A DNA stretch of 64,000 nt, taken from contig NZ_JACBZH010000001.1 of the NCBI RefSeq assembly GCF_013407855.1, positions 2,728,001-2,792,000 of the forward strand, given 5' to 3'. The notes under the pieces were generated by a model. It was not told the DNA's origin. It did no database searches and saw nothing but the letters and a program-made list of their open reading frames with translations. Below, in pieces: positions 35,493 through 45,182 of the stretch. This DNA comes from Actinopolymorpha rutila. GTDB taxonomy: Bacteria > Actinomycetota > Actinomycetes > Propionibacteriales > Actinopolymorphaceae. Within the stretch, counting starts at the first letter, position 1. Each line of letters begins with the position of its first letter. A program made the translations under genes and the position numbers.

Positions 35493-38400
35493 CTAGGCCA
35501 GCAGCTCCACCTGGGCGAGGGACACCGGTGTGCCGCCCGCGGTGGTTTCGGTCGCCGGCGCGAGGCCGAGCCGGTAGTGGGTGTAGTCGCCCGGCGCTGC
35601 GACCTGGAACGGCCGGGTCTGCAGCGGCCACCCGAACTCCTCCCCGCTCCTGGTGTCCAGCACCTCCCAGCTTGTCCCGTCGCGGGAGCCGGCGAGCACC
35701 CACGCTTCCGGGGCCGCACCGGCGTTGTCCACGGGGGACGTGAGTGTGTAGAAGCCGACCCGGGCCGGCGCCGCCAGCTCGTACGACACCCACCGCCGGG
35801 TCCCGGCGAACGCCACCGAGCCGGCCGAGGTGTCGTCGAACAGGGGCTCCGCGTCCACTCCCTCACTTGCCCGGGCGGTGCCGGAGCTGGGCCGGGTGAC
35901 GTCGACGAGGGGTGCGGGCGCCTCGCCGGGCTCGGTGACCGACGGCGGAGCGGCATCCGGCCCGCTCGCCCAGCCGGACGGCTCGGGTCCCATGGCGAAC
36001 TCCAGCACGCCGCCCTTGGCGAGCAGGTCGTGCGGCAGCCACGCCCGGTCGTAGGGCACGCCGTCCACGGTGAGGCCCTGCACGTAGATGTTGTCGGCAC
36101 TGTTGTCCGGCGCGCTGATCACCAGGTCGGCACCCGACTCCAGGTGCACCGTCGCCCGGGTGAACAACGGCGAGCCGATCGCATAGCGGGGGCTGCCCAT
36201 CTGCAGCGGGTAGAACCCGAGCGCGCTGAACACCTGCCACGCCGACATCTCGCCGTTGTCCTCGTCGCCGCAGTAGCCCTGGCCGAGCTCACTGCCGACA
36301 TAGAGCCGGGTGAGCACCTCGCGCACCTTCTCCTGCGTGCGCGCGGGCTGTCCGGCGTAGGTGTACATGTAGGCGATGTGGTGGGCCGGCTGGTTGCTGT
36401 GGCCGTACATCCCCATCCGGACGTCGCGAGCCTCGATCATCTCGTGGATCACGTGATGGTAGGAGCCCTTGAACCGCTCCTCGCCGGTCTCGGGGGTGGC
36501 GAAGAACTCGTCCAGCCTGCGCGCGAGTGCCTCCCGTCCGCCGTACAGCCAGGCGAGCCCGGCGCCGTCGTGCGGAACGTGGAACGCCATGTTCCACGCG
36601 TTGGTCTCGGTGTAGTCGAAGCCCCACATCCGCGGGTCGAACTCCTGGGGAGACAGCCGCCGCGAACCGTCGCCGTGCCGGCCCTGGAAGAACCCGACCG
36701 CCGGGTCGAACAGGTGGACGTAACCCAGCGCACGGCGGCGGAAGTATTCCTCCTCCTCGCGCAACCGGGCGTAGCGGGCGTCGTCGGGCCCCACGTCCCG
36801 CGCCAGCTGCCCGGCCATCATGGCGATGCCGAAGTCGTTGATGTAGCCGTCCATCGACCACGACATCGCCTCCTCGGTCGCCTCCTCCGGCGTGTAGCCG
36901 AGGAAGGGCGAGCGTTCCATCCCCTTGCGGCCGACGAACGGGTTGGGCGGGCGGACAGTGGCGTTCTTCACCGCCGACTCGTAGGCCGCCCAGGCGTCGA
37001 AGCCCTCGATCCCCTTGCAGTAGGCGTCGGCGAAGGCCACGTCGGAACTCGTGCCGACCATGCAGTCGGCGTAGCCGGGGGAGGACCACCGGGCGATCCA
37101 GCCGCCGTCGCGGTACTGCTGGACGAACCCCTCCACCAGCTCGCCGGCCAGCGTGGGGGTGAGCAGTGCGTAGGCCGGCCAGGTGGTGCGGTAGGTGTCC
37201 CAGAAGCCGTTGTTGACATAGGCCTTGCCGGGAACGACGTCGGCGCCTGTCCGGGTGGGGCCGCTCGACGGCGAGGACGTCGCGGACTGCACGGCATGCG
37301 CATAGATGGGCCGCTGTACGGTGCCGGTGTTCTCGTAGCCGGAGTTGGGATAGAGGTAGAGCCGGTAGAGGTTGGAGTACAGCGTGGTGAGCTGGTCCTC
37401 GCTCGCCCCCTCCACCTCGAGCACGCCGAGGGTGTCGTCCCACTGCCGCTGGGCGCGCTCGCGAACGTCGTCGAAGGTGTCGTCGGCGCCGATCTCCAAC
37501 GCCAGGTTGTGGCGGGCCTGGTCCAGGCTGATCAGCGAGGTGGCGATCCGCATGGTGACCGTACGGTCGCCGGTCGGGTCGAACCGCGCGTACGCCGCCG
37601 CGTGCGCACGCTCGCCCACGCCGTCGGGCCGGCCGGACTCGACCACGGGCCGGTCGAACTCCGCGTACACGAACATCCGGCTCGCGCCGTTGGAACGCTG
37701 GCTGCCGACGTCGGTGTAGCCGGTCAGCACGCCCGTCTCGGGATCGACACTCACCCCCGCGTCGGCGTCGACGTTGTCGAAGAGCAGCGTGGACGTCGGC
37801 CCGGTGAACGTGAACCGGAACATCGCCGCGTGGTCTGCCGGGGCTATCTCGGCGACCAGGCCGTCGTCGAAGGTCACGGAGTACCAGTGCGGGCGGGCGA
37901 TCTCGTTGTCGTGGCTGAACGACAGCGCCCGCGCGGTACGGTCGGCGTCGGGGGTGCCCGCGGCGCTGGACGGCATCACCTGGAACGTCTGCCGGTCGCC
38001 CATCCACGGGCTGGGCTGGTGGCTCAGTCCCAGCGCCTGCAGCCGCGGCCGGTTTTCGTCGTCGTTGCCGCCGTGGTACTCGTACTCCCAGCGCAGCGTG
38101 CCCGCGTCGGTGACCGGCGTCCAGAAGTTGAAGCCCAGCGGCACCGCCGCGGCCGGGACGTTGTTGCCCCGGGAGAACGCCCCGCTCGAGTGCGTGCCGC
38201 GGGTGGTGAGCACGTGGTCGGACAGCCGCCGCGGCTCCCCGGCGGGACGGGCGCGCTCGGCCAGAACGATGTCGTCCACCCAGCCCCGGAACGGCACGGT
38301 GCCATCGGTGTCGACCGGACCATCGGGCTGGTGGTGGGTGAGCAGCACGGCGGTGACCCGGCGGCCGGCGGCGACCGCGCCGACCGCGATCCGCCGGAGG

Positions 38401-38846
38401 TTCCACTGGTCGGCGTAGAGCATGCGGGCGGCGCCCTGGGCGGCCGCGTCCGCGGGCTGGTCGTACTGGTCGCGCGCGCCGAGCTCGCTGAGCCGGGTGC
38501 CGTCGGCGAACTCGAGGTCGACCGCGGCGTAGGTCGCGGCGTAGGTCAGGTCACCGGAGGTGAACTCCGGGAACAGGACGTAGGACAGCTCGGTGTCGGG
38601 TCCGACCTCGACGTCCACCGCGAACAACGCCACGCTGCGCGGAGCCGCGCTCGCCCGCTCGGCGGCGTAGCGGAGTGCGTGCCGGCCGGTGAAGCCGACG
38701 CCGGGTTTGGCGGCCGGTGCATGGGCAGGCCCACCCGCGACCTCGACGGTGAGCCCGTCGACGGCCGGGCCGTCGCCGCCCGCAAGGTCGGGACGGGGCT
38801 CGCCGGGTTCGAACGAGGACCGGAAGTGCACCACCGAGTTCGCCAT
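35493..38846 (-). CDS. GH92 alpha-mannosidase with C-terminal F5/8-type carbohydrate-binding domain
   Basis: The 1117-residue protein carries the GH92 markers [19 protein letters not shown] near residue 545, [16 protein letters not shown] near 810 and [14 protein letters not shown] near 860 (calcium and catalytic region). A discoidin/CBM32-like domain occupies the last 140 residues. The family trims alpha-mannosides such as N-glycan arms using calcium. No signal peptide is visible at the chosen ATG 38846. An in-frame ATG at 38942 has a better Shine-Dalgarno sequence (GGAG, 5 nt) but adds 32 low-complexity residues and still no signal peptide. It is divergent from hisI. Confidence 0.92.
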   Translation of the reverse strand: MANSVVHFRSSFEPGEPRPDLAGGDGPAVDGLTVEVAGGPAHAPAAKPGVGFTGRHALRYAAERASAAPRSVALFAVDVEVGPDTELSYVLFPEFTSGDLTYAATYAAVDLEFADGTRLSELGARDQYDQPADAAAQGAARMLYADQWNLRRIAVGAVAAGRRVTAVLLTHHQPDGPVDTDGTVPFRGWVDDIVLAERARPAGEPRRLSDHVLTTRGTHSSGAFSRGNNVPAAAVPLGFNFWTPVTDAGTLRWEYEYHGGNDDENRPRLQALGLSHQPSPWMGDRQTFQVMPSSAAGTPDADRTARALSFSHDNEIARPHWYSVTFDDGLVAEIAPADHAAMFRFTFTGPTSTLLFDNVDADAGVSVDPETGVLTGYTDVGSQRSNGASRMFVYAEFDRPVVESGRPDGVGERAHAAAYARFDPTGDRTVTMRIATSLISLDQARHNLALEIGADDTFDDVRERAQRQWDDTLGVLEVEGASEDQLTTLYSNLYRLYLYPNSGYENTGTVQRPIYAHAVQSATSSPSSGPTRTGADVVPGKAYVNNGFWDTYRTTWPAYALLTPTLAGELVEGFVQQYRDGGWIARWSSPGYADCMVGTSSDVAFADAYCKGIEGFDAWAAYESAVKNATVRPPNPFVGRKGMERSPFLGYTPEEATEEAMSWSMDGYINDFGIAMMAGQLARDVGPDDARYARLREEEEYFRRRALGYVHLFDPAVGFFQGRHGDGSRRLSPQEFDPRMWGFDYTETNAWNMAFHVPHDGAGLAWLYGGREALARRLDEFFATPETGEERFKGSYHHVIHEMIEARDVRMGMYGHSNQPAHHIAYMYTYAGQPARTQEKVREVLTRLYVGSELGQGYCGDEDNGEMSAWQVFSALGFYPLQMGSPRYAIGSPLFTRATVHLESGADLVISAPDNSADNIYVQGLTVDGVPYDRAWLPHDLLAKGGVLEFAMGPEPSGWASGPDAAPPSVTEPGEAPAPLVDVTRPSSGTARASEGVDAEPLFDDTSAGSVAFAGTRRWVSYELAAPARVGFYTLTSPVDNAGAAPEAWVLAGSRDGTSWEVLDTRSGEEFGWPLQTRPFQVAAPGDYTHYRLGLAPATETTAGGTPVSLAQVELLA

Positions 38847-39049
38847 GGCGGGCAGACTGCCACGGCCCACCGACAGGCCGATCACCGGCTCCGCTCGCCA
38901 CCAGGGCTCGGCGGAGCGGGGGCGAATTCGCGCCGGATCCATGCCGGCTCCATGAAGGATCGGCGTTCGTACCGCTATGCCCGGGTCGCCGACCGCGGTC
39001 AGGGAGCGGGCACGACCCGTCGCGCCCGCTGTCGGTGGCACCGGGAACA

Positions 39050-39466
39050 ATGGCGGGCATGCCCAGCGCCGACCCCAGTGCCCACCCCGCACTCGCCCCC
39101 GAGGTCGCAGACCGGCTCAAACGCGACGACCACGGCCTGGTGGTCGCGGTGGTCCAGCAGCACGACACCGGCGAGGTGCTGATGGTCGGCTGGATGGACG
39201 ACGAGGCCCTGCACCGCACGCTCACCACGGGCCGGTCGACGTTCTGGAGCCGCAGCCGCCGGGAGTACTGGGTGAAGGGCGAGACCTCCGGCCACCGGCA
39301 GTGGGTGAAGGAGGTCCGGCTGGACTGCGACGGCGACACATTGCTGGTCCGGGTCGACCAGGAGGGCCCGGCCTGCCACACCGGCACCCGCACCTGCTTC
39401 GACGACGGTCTGCTCACCGCGAAGGTGGGCGAGCCGGCCGCCGCGGACGAGGAGGTCCGGCCGTGA
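39050..39466 (+). CDS. hisI: Phosphoribosyl-AMP cyclohydrolase
   Basis: The 138-residue enzyme opens the purine ring of phosphoribosyl-AMP, the third step of histidine synthesis. Features are [27 protein letters not shown] and the zinc/magnesium site [13 protein letters not shown], followed by [10 protein letters not shown]. Starts at 39050 and 39059 are both possible. The GTG of trpE overlaps the stop, so histidine and tryptophan genes are translationally coupled here. It is 21 kb away from hisF. Confidence 0.94.
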   Translation: MAGMPSADPSAHPALAPEVADRLKRDDHGLVVAVVQQHDTGEVLMVGWMDDEALHRTLTTGRSTFWSRSRREYWVKGETSGHRQWVKEVRLDCDGDTLLVRVDQEGPACHTGTRTCFDDGLLTAKVGEPAAADEEVRP

Positions 39467-40968
39467 CGTCCCTCGGCACCACCACCCCCGACCTCCCCGG
39501 CTTCCGTGACCTCGCGCCCGGGCGGCGGGTGATCCCGGTGACCCGCAAGCTGCTCGCCGACGCCGAAACCCCGCTCGGCGTCTACGCCAAGCTGGCCCGC
39601 GACGAGCCGGGCACGTTCCTGTTCGAGTCGGCCGAGCACGGCGGGGTGTGGGGGAGGTACTCCTTCGTCGGCGTCCGTTCCGCGGCGGTGCTGACCGAAC
39701 GCGACGGCGAGGCGCACTGGCTCGGCAACCCGCCGGTTGGGTTGCCCGAGGGCGGCGACCCGCTGGCCGCGGTGCAGGAGACGGTGGCCCGGCTGCACAC
39801 CCCTCATCTGCCCGGCCTGCCGCCGCTGACCGGCGGGCTCGTCGGCTACATCGGCTATGACGCGGTACGCCGGCTGGAACGGCTGCCCGACCTCACCACC
39901 GACGACCTCGGGCTACCGGAGCTGGCGCTGATGCTGGCCACCGACCTCGCGGTCCTCGACCACGTGGACGGCACGGTGCTGCTGATCGCCAACGCGGTCA
40001 ACTGGGACGACACCGGCGAGCGCGTCGACCAGGCCTGGTCCGACGCCGTGCAGCGGCTGGACGCGATGACGAAGGCGCTCGCCCAGCCCACGCCGTCGTT
40101 CGTGGCGGCGGCCGACCTGCAGGCCCCGCCCGGCTACGAGCGCCGGCGTTCCGCCGAGGAGCACATGGCGGCGGTCGAGCAGGCCAAGGAGGAGATCCAC
40201 GCCGGCGAGGCGTTCCAGGTGGTCGTGTCGCAGCGGTTCGAGCGGGCGACGACGGCCCGGGCGTTCGACATCTACCGCGTGCTGCGTTTCTCCAATCCCT
40301 CGCCGTACATGTACCTCCTGCGCTTCGGCGACTTCGACATCGTGGGTTCCAGCCCGGAGGCGCTGGTGACGGTGACCGGTGAGCGGGCGCTGACGCACCC
40401 GATCGCGGGCACCCGGCCGCGCGGCGCCACTCCGGAGGAGGACCACGCGCTGGAGCAGGAGCTGCTCTCCGACGACAAGGAGCGCGCGGAGCACCTGATG
40501 CTGGTCGACCTGGGCCGCAACGACCTCGGCCGGGTCTGCGCGCCGGGCAGCGTCGAGGTGGTCGACTTCATGACCGTACGCAGGTACAGCCACGTCATGC
40601 ACCTGGAGTCCACGGTGGTCGGCCGGCTCGCACCGGGCCGGACTGCCTTCGACGCCCTGTGTGCCTGCTTCCCGGCGGGCACCCTGTCCGGTGCGCCGAA
40701 GCCGCGGGCGATGGAGATCATCGAGAAGCTCGAACCCACCAGACGCGGGCTGTACGGCGGGGTCGTCGGCTACCTCGACTTCGCCGGCGACCTGGACGCC
40801 GCGATCGCGATCCGCACCGCGCTGCTGCGCAACGGTGTGGCGTACGTCCAGGCCGGCGGGGGAATCGTGGCCGACTCCGACCCGGCGGCCGAGGACGCCG
40901 AGACCCGCAACAAGGCCGCCGCGGCGCTGCGCGCGGTCGCGGTGGCGGAGACCTTCCGGACCCCGTGA
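39463..40968 (+). CDS. trpE: Anthranilate synthase component I
   Basis: The 501-residue protein converts chorismate to anthranilate with ammonia from a TrpG subunit, which is not encoded in this window. Motifs are [62 protein letters not shown] and [18 protein letters not shown]. The GTG overlaps the hisI stop (GTGA). The next gene, a Trp-associated membrane protein, overlaps its stop in the same way. Confidence 0.96.
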   Translation: MTSLGTTTPDLPGFRDLAPGRRVIPVTRKLLADAETPLGVYAKLARDEPGTFLFESAEHGGVWGRYSFVGVRSAAVLTERDGEAHWLGNPPVGLPEGGDPLAAVQETVARLHTPHLPGLPPLTGGLVGYIGYDAVRRLERLPDLTTDDLGLPELALMLATDLAVLDHVDGTVLLIANAVNWDDTGERVDQAWSDAVQRLDAMTKALAQPTPSFVAAADLQAPPGYERRRSAEEHMAAVEQAKEEIHAGEAFQVVVSQRFERATTARAFDIYRVLRFSNPSPYMYLLRFGDFDIVGSSPEALVTVTGERALTHPIAGTRPRGATPEEDHALEQELLSDDKERAEHLMLVDLGRNDLGRVCAPGSVEVVDFMTVRRYSHVMHLESTVVGRLAPGRTAFDALCACFPAGTLSGAPKPRAMEIIEKLEPTRRGLYGGVVGYLDFAGDLDAAIAIRTALLRNGVAYVQAGGGIVADSDPAAEDAETRNKAAAALRAVAVAETFRTP

Positions 40969-41600
40969 TCCCCATGACCTCCACGACTCCCGCGACCTCA
41001 GTGACCCCGAAGCGGACCGCCCGGCGGCAGTTCTTCCTCGCACTCGCCCTGGTGCTCGCGGGCGCGGCCCTCGTCCTGTGGGCCGCCGGGCGCACCTGGC
41101 TCGCCGCCCGGTGGGCGATTCCCAACTACCCCGCGGTGCACACCGCCGTCACCGGAGCGCAGGCCGCGCCGCTGGTCCGGTCCGCCGGTTTCCTCGGGCT
41201 CGCCGGAGTGCTCGCCCTGCTGGCCACCAGGGGACGCGGCCGCCAGATCGCCGGGGTGCTGGTCGCGCTGGCCGGAGTCGCCGCGGTCGCCTCGTGCGTG
41301 ACCTTCTGGACCCGCACCGGCTCCGTCGCGGACGCGGCGGTACGCCGGGCGATCGCCGGCGGGGCGGGAAGTGGAGGCGGCGGAGGCGCCACCCGGGCGT
41401 CCACGATCACGGTGGAGGCCTGGCCCTGGCTCGCGGTGGCCGGCGGCGCACTCGTCGTGGCCGGCGGGGTGTTCGCGGTGGTACGGGGCCGGACGTGGCC
41501 GGCGATGGGCAGCCGGTACGACGCCCCGGCGGCCAGGCGTACCGACGACGACCCGTGGGCGGCCCTGGACCGCGGCGAGGACCCCACCCTGCGTGACTGA
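40965..41600 (+). CDS. Trp-biosynthesis-associated membrane protein (TIGR02234 family)
   Basis: The 211-residue protein has four membrane segments, near residues 22-42, 67-85, 90-110 and 145-165. The layout is typical of the actinobacterial family always found next to trpE. The function is unknown; a role in tryptophan or intermediate transport is only a guess from context. The GTG at 40965 overlaps the trpE stop; the ATG at 40974 is an alternative. A Gly-rich loop precedes the last helix. Confidence 0.88.
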   Translation: MIPMTSTTPATSVTPKRTARRQFFLALALVLAGAALVLWAAGRTWLAARWAIPNYPAVHTAVTGAQAAPLVRSAGFLGLAGVLALLATRGRGRQIAGVLVALAGVAAVASCVTFWTRTGSVADAAVRRAIAGGAGSGGGGGATRASTITVEAWPWLAVAGGALVVAGGVFAVVRGRTWPAMGSRYDAPAARRTDDDPWAALDRGEDPTLRD

Positions 41601-41689
41601 CCGGCGGCCCCGCGACCGGGCGACCCCGGCTCACCGGTGATCGGGGCCCGCGACACAATGAGGCACGGCACGGAAAGAGAGGGTCGGCC

Positions 41690-42013
41690 ATGAGCGACAT
41701 GAGCGACATGAGCGACACCAGCGACAAGTACCGCCGCGAGAACACCACGCAGGCTCACCACGGCAACACTCCGGCTGCCTGGACGACCGTGGGACTCCTG
41801 CTGGTCACCTCGGTGGTCGCCGGCCTGGCGATCGTGATCGGCAACTGGTGGCTGTTCTTCGCCAGCGCGGTCGGAGGAACGCTGGTCGCCCTGCTCGTCG
41901 GCAAGATCCTGCACGTCATGGGCTTCGGCGGCCCCCGGGTGCCCCGGCACAGCCCGGCAGAGGTGCAGCAGATCGCGGACACCTCCGCCGAGGAGAGCAG
42001 CAGGGTCTCCTGA
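41690..42013 (+). CDS. HGxxPAAW-motif small membrane protein
   Basis: The 107-residue protein contains HGNTPAAW near residue 24, the hallmark of this actinobacterial family. Two membrane helices follow, near 32-50 and 54-75. The first nine codons are three copies of ATGAGCGAC, so three in-frame ATG starts exist; the first has GAGAGGG 7 nt upstream. Family members sit beside trpE in many actinobacteria, as here. Its biochemical role is unknown. Confidence 0.9.
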   Translation: MSDMSDMSDTSDKYRRENTTQAHHGNTPAAWTTVGLLLVTSVVAGLAIVIGNWWLFFASAVGGTLVALLVGKILHVMGFGGPRVPRHSPAEVQQIADTSAEESSRVS

Positions 42014-42082
42014 CCGCCGCGCCCGTTCAGCCGATAGCCCGGACTGCGCAGGACAGCGCAGGACGGCCCAGGTGAGCGGAGC

Positions 42083-42730
42083 TCAGCCCAGGTAGGGCGC
42101 GAAGTGGTCGGCGACCTCGGTGGCCACCTGTTCGGCGTCCCTGCTTCCGTCCACGCCCATCACGCGTATCCCGCGTTCGCGGGCGGCCTCGGCGGCCGAC
42201 TCCGCGAGCAGCCGGTCCCGGTCCACCCGGTTGGCCTGGGCACGCCGGGGATCACTGACGTGTAGCCCGAACTCCCGGGCGCGGGGGAGGTCGCGCAGCT
42301 GGCGTTGCCGGAACTCCTCCGTCGGCACCATCACCAGCATCCGGCCGGGCGACTCCAGCAGCGGCGCGACGAGTTCGGGGCGCAGCCCCCACCCCTCGGC
42401 GAGGATCGGCCGCCCGGACACCAGCCCCCGCAGGTCGTCCAGCGTCCACTCGAACCTCCGGCCGAACTCCGCCAGCGCGTCCTCGGCCATGTCGCCGGGC
42501 GTACGCCGGACCCACATCTCGTCCGGGTCCGGTCCGGTCAGCGGCTCCCCGCGGGTGGCCCGGCCGGCGATGCGACGGGCGTCGTGCCCACGGGCGTCGT
42601 GGTAGTCGTAGTGGTACGCCGTGATCCCACAGCGGCCGGCGAGGATGCGGGCCACCGTCGACTTGCCGGCCCACTGCCCGCCGCCGAGCCACAGCGTGTT
42701 GGCGATCGTCCCGAACGGATCCCAGGTCAT
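42083..42730 (-). CDS. P-loop kinase-like protein
   Basis: The 215-residue protein has a Walker A variant GGGQWAGKST near residue 20, a DARGHDARR segment, LAEGWGLRPELV near 120 (a possible Walker B/lid region) and DPRRAQANRVDRDRLL. This is the architecture of small nucleotide or sugar kinases. The substrate is unknown. No clear ribosome-binding site precedes the ATG. A second P-loop kinase of identical length lies immediately upstream on the same strand. Confidence 0.85.
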   Translation of the reverse strand: MTWDPFGTIANTLWLGGGQWAGKSTVARILAGRCGITAYHYDYHDARGHDARRIAGRATRGEPLTGPDPDEMWVRRTPGDMAEDALAEFGRRFEWTLDDLRGLVSGRPILAEGWGLRPELVAPLLESPGRMLVMVPTEEFRQRQLRDLPRAREFGLHVSDPRRAQANRVDRDRLLAESAAEAARERGIRVMGVDGSRDAEQVATEVADHFAPYLG

Positions 42731-42834
42731 GAGCAGCGATTCTGCTGCCCTGGCAGGAAAAACTGCAGTCTTGTTCTGACCCTGCCCGGGATGGTTGATT
42801 GGGAGTACGGGGCGTGCACCGGCTACGCCCGGCC

Positions 42835-43482
42835 CTACGCCCACCCCAGTTCCGTACGACACCAGGCGGTCAGCGCGTCGACGTCGACCGGCCCGGTGGT
42901 GTCCACCCGCCGCACCGGCCCGAGCGCGAGCGGCCGGCCGTCGGCGACCATCGCCGTCCACTCCGCCGCCGAGATCCGGGCACCGTGGATCCGGTGCTGG
43001 CTCGCCCACCGGATCCGGTCGCGGTCGTAGGAGACGTCGGCGGGTACGTCGCACCAGATCTCGACGGTCCGTGCCACGTTCGCCTGGGCCAGCCCGGCCT
43101 GGACGAGCGGGCGTACGTCGGCCCGCCACGAACTCTCCAGCACCGCTCCGAGCGGTGCGTCGGCGAGCAGCGCCCACATCGTCTCGCTGGCGGCCCGCCC
43201 GAGGGCGGCGTTCCACGCCCGCTGCGGCCGGTCGTCGGGAGGGTGCACGCCGAGGACGTCCGCGTGGGTTTCCTTGATGACGTCCTTGGCGAACAGCGGG
43301 AGGCCGAGCGCCCGGGCGAGCCGCGGGGCGAGTGTCGACTTGCCGGAGGCGGGCAGACCGTTGACGAGGATCGCGACCCGGCCGCCGACCCGGGCGCCGA
43401 CCAGCCCGCCGACCAGGCCGGTGGCCGTCGTGCCGGCCGGAGTGGCGTTCTCGGTGGGGTCGGATGCGCGGAACCCGGTCAC
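42835..43482 (-). CDS. AAA/P-loop small-molecule kinase-like protein
   Basis: The 215-residue protein begins with about 30 low-complexity residues rich in Gly and Thr. The P-loop AILVNGLPASGKSTLAPRL (Walker A near residue 45) follows, then FAKDVIKETHADVLG, VLESSWRADVRPLV and DRDRIRWASQHRIHG. It resembles zeta-toxin or chloramphenicol-phosphotransferase-like kinases; the substrate is unknown. The GTG at 43482 lacks a Shine-Dalgarno sequence and is preceded by TAAACT 8 nt upstream. It is divergent from the Lrp gene. Confidence 0.82.
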   Translation of the reverse strand: MTGFRASDPTENATPAGTTATGLVGGLVGARVGGRVAILVNGLPASGKSTLAPRLARALGLPLFAKDVIKETHADVLGVHPPDDRPQRAWNAALGRAASETMWALLADAPLGAVLESSWRADVRPLVQAGLAQANVARTVEIWCDVPADVSYDRDRIRWASQHRIHGARISAAEWTAMVADGRPLALGPVRRVDTTGPVDVDALTAWCRTELGWA

Positions 43483-43490
43483 GGGTGCAC

Positions 43491-43496
43491 AGTTTA
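43491..43496 (-). promoter_or_regulatory. Putative -10 box for the P-loop kinase gene
   Basis: TAAACT on the minus strand precedes the GTG at 43482 by 8 nt, with no ribosome-binding site. Confidence 0.35.
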
Positions 43497-43577
43497 GGGC
43501 GGTTGTACGAGCAGGTGGCGAGGAGTGAGCCGGGCACCCGCACCCGGCGCCGGACGAAGCCAGGAGAAGGAGCGAGC

Positions 43578-44042
43578 GTGCGGCTGGACCCCGTGGACGA
43601 ACGCATCGTCGCCCTGCTGCTCGACGACGGCCGGGCGAGCTTCGCCGAGATCGGGGCACAGGTGGGGCTGTCCGCGCCGGCGGTGAAGCGCCGGGTGGAC
43701 CGGCTCCGGCAGGCGGGTGCGGTCACCGGGTTCACCGCGAAGGTCGACCCGCGCGCGCTCGGCTGGACCACCGAGGCGTACGTCGAGCTTTTCTGCCAGG
43801 GCAAAACCTCGCCGGCGACCATCCGGGCCGGAGTGGCGCGCTTCCCGGAGGTGGTCGCGGCCTGCACGCTGACCGGTGAGGCGGACGCCCTGGTGCACAT
43901 CCTCGCCGCCGACATCGGGCACTTCGAGCGGGTGCTGGAACGCATCAACGCCGAGCCGTACGTCGCCCGGACCAGGAGTTCGCTGGTGCTGTCCCGGTTG
44001 CTGGAGCGGCCCGGGCTGACCGGCCAGGAGACCCCGGGCTGA
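43578..44042 (+). CDS. Lrp/AsnC-family transcriptional regulator
   Basis: The 154-residue protein has an N-terminal helix-turn-helix (DERIVALLLDDGRASFAEIG then VGLSAPAVKRRVDRLRQAG). A RAM ligand-binding domain follows, with VVAACTLTGEADALVHILA near residue 93. Lrp proteins sense amino acids. Placed just before the arginine-type hydrolase and rocD, it is the likely regulator of that pair. AAGGAG lies 6 nt before the GTG at 43578. Confidence 0.93.
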   Translation: MRLDPVDERIVALLLDDGRASFAEIGAQVGLSAPAVKRRVDRLRQAGAVTGFTAKVDPRALGWTTEAYVELFCQGKTSPATIRAGVARFPEVVAACTLTGEADALVHILAADIGHFERVLERINAEPYVARTRSSLVLSRLLERPGLTGQETPG

Positions 44043-44171
44043 AGCCGCCTGCGGCAGGCGTCTGCCGGGCACAGAGCGCCCCTTCAGGCCCCCGAGGCGA
44101 GCCGCGCAACGATCCGCCGCGATCGGCGCAGAGCACGCAACGAACCGCCGGCCACGCGCAGTCCGAACGCA

Positions 44172-44201
44172 TTGGGTCGCGGGTAGATGGCTACCTAGGC
44201 T
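44172..44201 (+). promoter_or_regulatory. Candidate promoter for the hydrolase-rocD operon
   Basis: TTGGGT (44172) and TAGGCT (44196) are separated by 18 nt and lie about 65 nt before the ATG at 44265. The 222-nt gap after the Lrp gene also begins with a small GCCTGCGGCAGGC hairpin. The Lrp operator cannot be assigned by eye. Confidence 0.35.
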
Positions 44202-44264
44202 CGACATCGGGAAGGTCGCGGCGGCCGCTCGCGCCCCCGTTCGTACTCCAGCGGAGGTTTCTCG

Positions 44265-45182
44265 ATGCCCACGACCGCCAGTCACGGCAACCACGACAAC
44301 GCCGGCAACGCTCGCGAAAGCGTCCGTACCGCCACCCGCCGGCACTACCTCATGTGCCGGCCGACGTACTTCACCGTCGCGTACGCGATCAACCCGTGGA
44401 TGCACCCGGAGAAGGCGGTCGACACCGATCTCGCCATCGCGCAGTGGGAGCGCCTGCGGCAGACCTACCTCGACCTCGGCCACGAGGTGAGCCTGATCGA
44501 CCCCGCGCCCGGCCTGCCGGACATGGTGTTCGCCGCGAACGGTGCGGTGGTGGTGGACGGGCTGGCGTTCGGCTCGCGGTTCCGCCACCTGGAGCGGATG
44601 CCCGAGGCCACCCGCTTCCTCGAGTGGTTCAAGACCCACGGTGTCGAGCACGGCGTCCGCGACGCGTACCTCCCGCTGGCCGTGGCCGAGGGGGAGGGCG
44701 ACCTGCTCACCATGCCGGACCGCATCCTCGCCGGCACCGGCTTCCGTACCGACCCGGCGGCCCACCGCGAGCTGGCGGAGTACGTCGACCGGCCGGTCGT
44801 CACGCTGCACCTGGTCGACCCGCGCTTCTACCACCTGGACACCGCACTGTCGGTGCTGGACGAGCACAACGTCGTCTACTACCCGGAGGCGTTCGCGCCG
44901 GAGAGCCGGCAGGTGCTGCGTGAGCTGTACCCGGACGCGGTGCTCGCCGACGAGGCGGACGCGGTGGTGCTGGGCCTGAACGCCGTGTCGGACGGCCGCA
45001 ACGTCGTGCTGCCCGTGCAGGCGACGGGGCTGGCGGGCCGGCTCGCCGAACGCGGGTACGAGCCGGTGCCGGTGGACCTGTCCGAGCTACGCAAGTCCGG
45101 TGGCGGGCCGAAGTGCTGCACGCTGGAGATCCGCCCGGGCTCCGTCGACAGCGGCATCGAGGGAGGCTCGGATGCTCGGTGA
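44265..45182 (+). CDS. Amidinotransferase-fold hydrolase: dimethylargininase-like or arginine dihydrolase
   Basis: The 305-residue guanidine-modifying enzyme has catalytic Cys in GPKCCTLEIRP (near 285) and His in RFYHLDTALS (190). The substrate-binding stretch is LPDMVFAANG. Dimethylargininases and arginine deiminases normally carry an acidic residue where Asn92 lies here. As I recall, the cyanobacterial arginine dihydrolase ArgZ has an essential Asn at the corresponding place. It may therefore convert arginine directly to ornithine, the substrate of the next gene. GGAGG precedes the ATG, and rocD overlaps its end by 11 nt. Confidence 0.88.
   Translation: MPTTASHGNHDNAGNARESVRTATRRHYLMCRPTYFTVAYAINPWMHPEKAVDTDLAIAQWERLRQTYLDLGHEVSLIDPAPGLPDMVFAANGAVVVDGLAFGSRFRHLERMPEATRFLEWFKTHGVEHGVRDAYLPLAVAEGEGDLLTMPDRILAGTGFRTDPAAHRELAEYVDRPVVTLHLVDPRFYHLDTALSVLDEHNVVYYPEAFAPESRQVLRELYPDAVLADEADAVVLGLNAVSDGRNVVLPVQATGLAGRLAERGYEPVPVDLSELRKSGGGPKCCTLEIRPGSVDSGIEGGSDAR

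Noticed and set aside
44043-44264. tRNA or small RNA gene in the gap after the Lrp gene
   Set aside because: No cloverleaf-compatible arms or TTCGA loop; only a small hairpin and a candidate promoter are seen.
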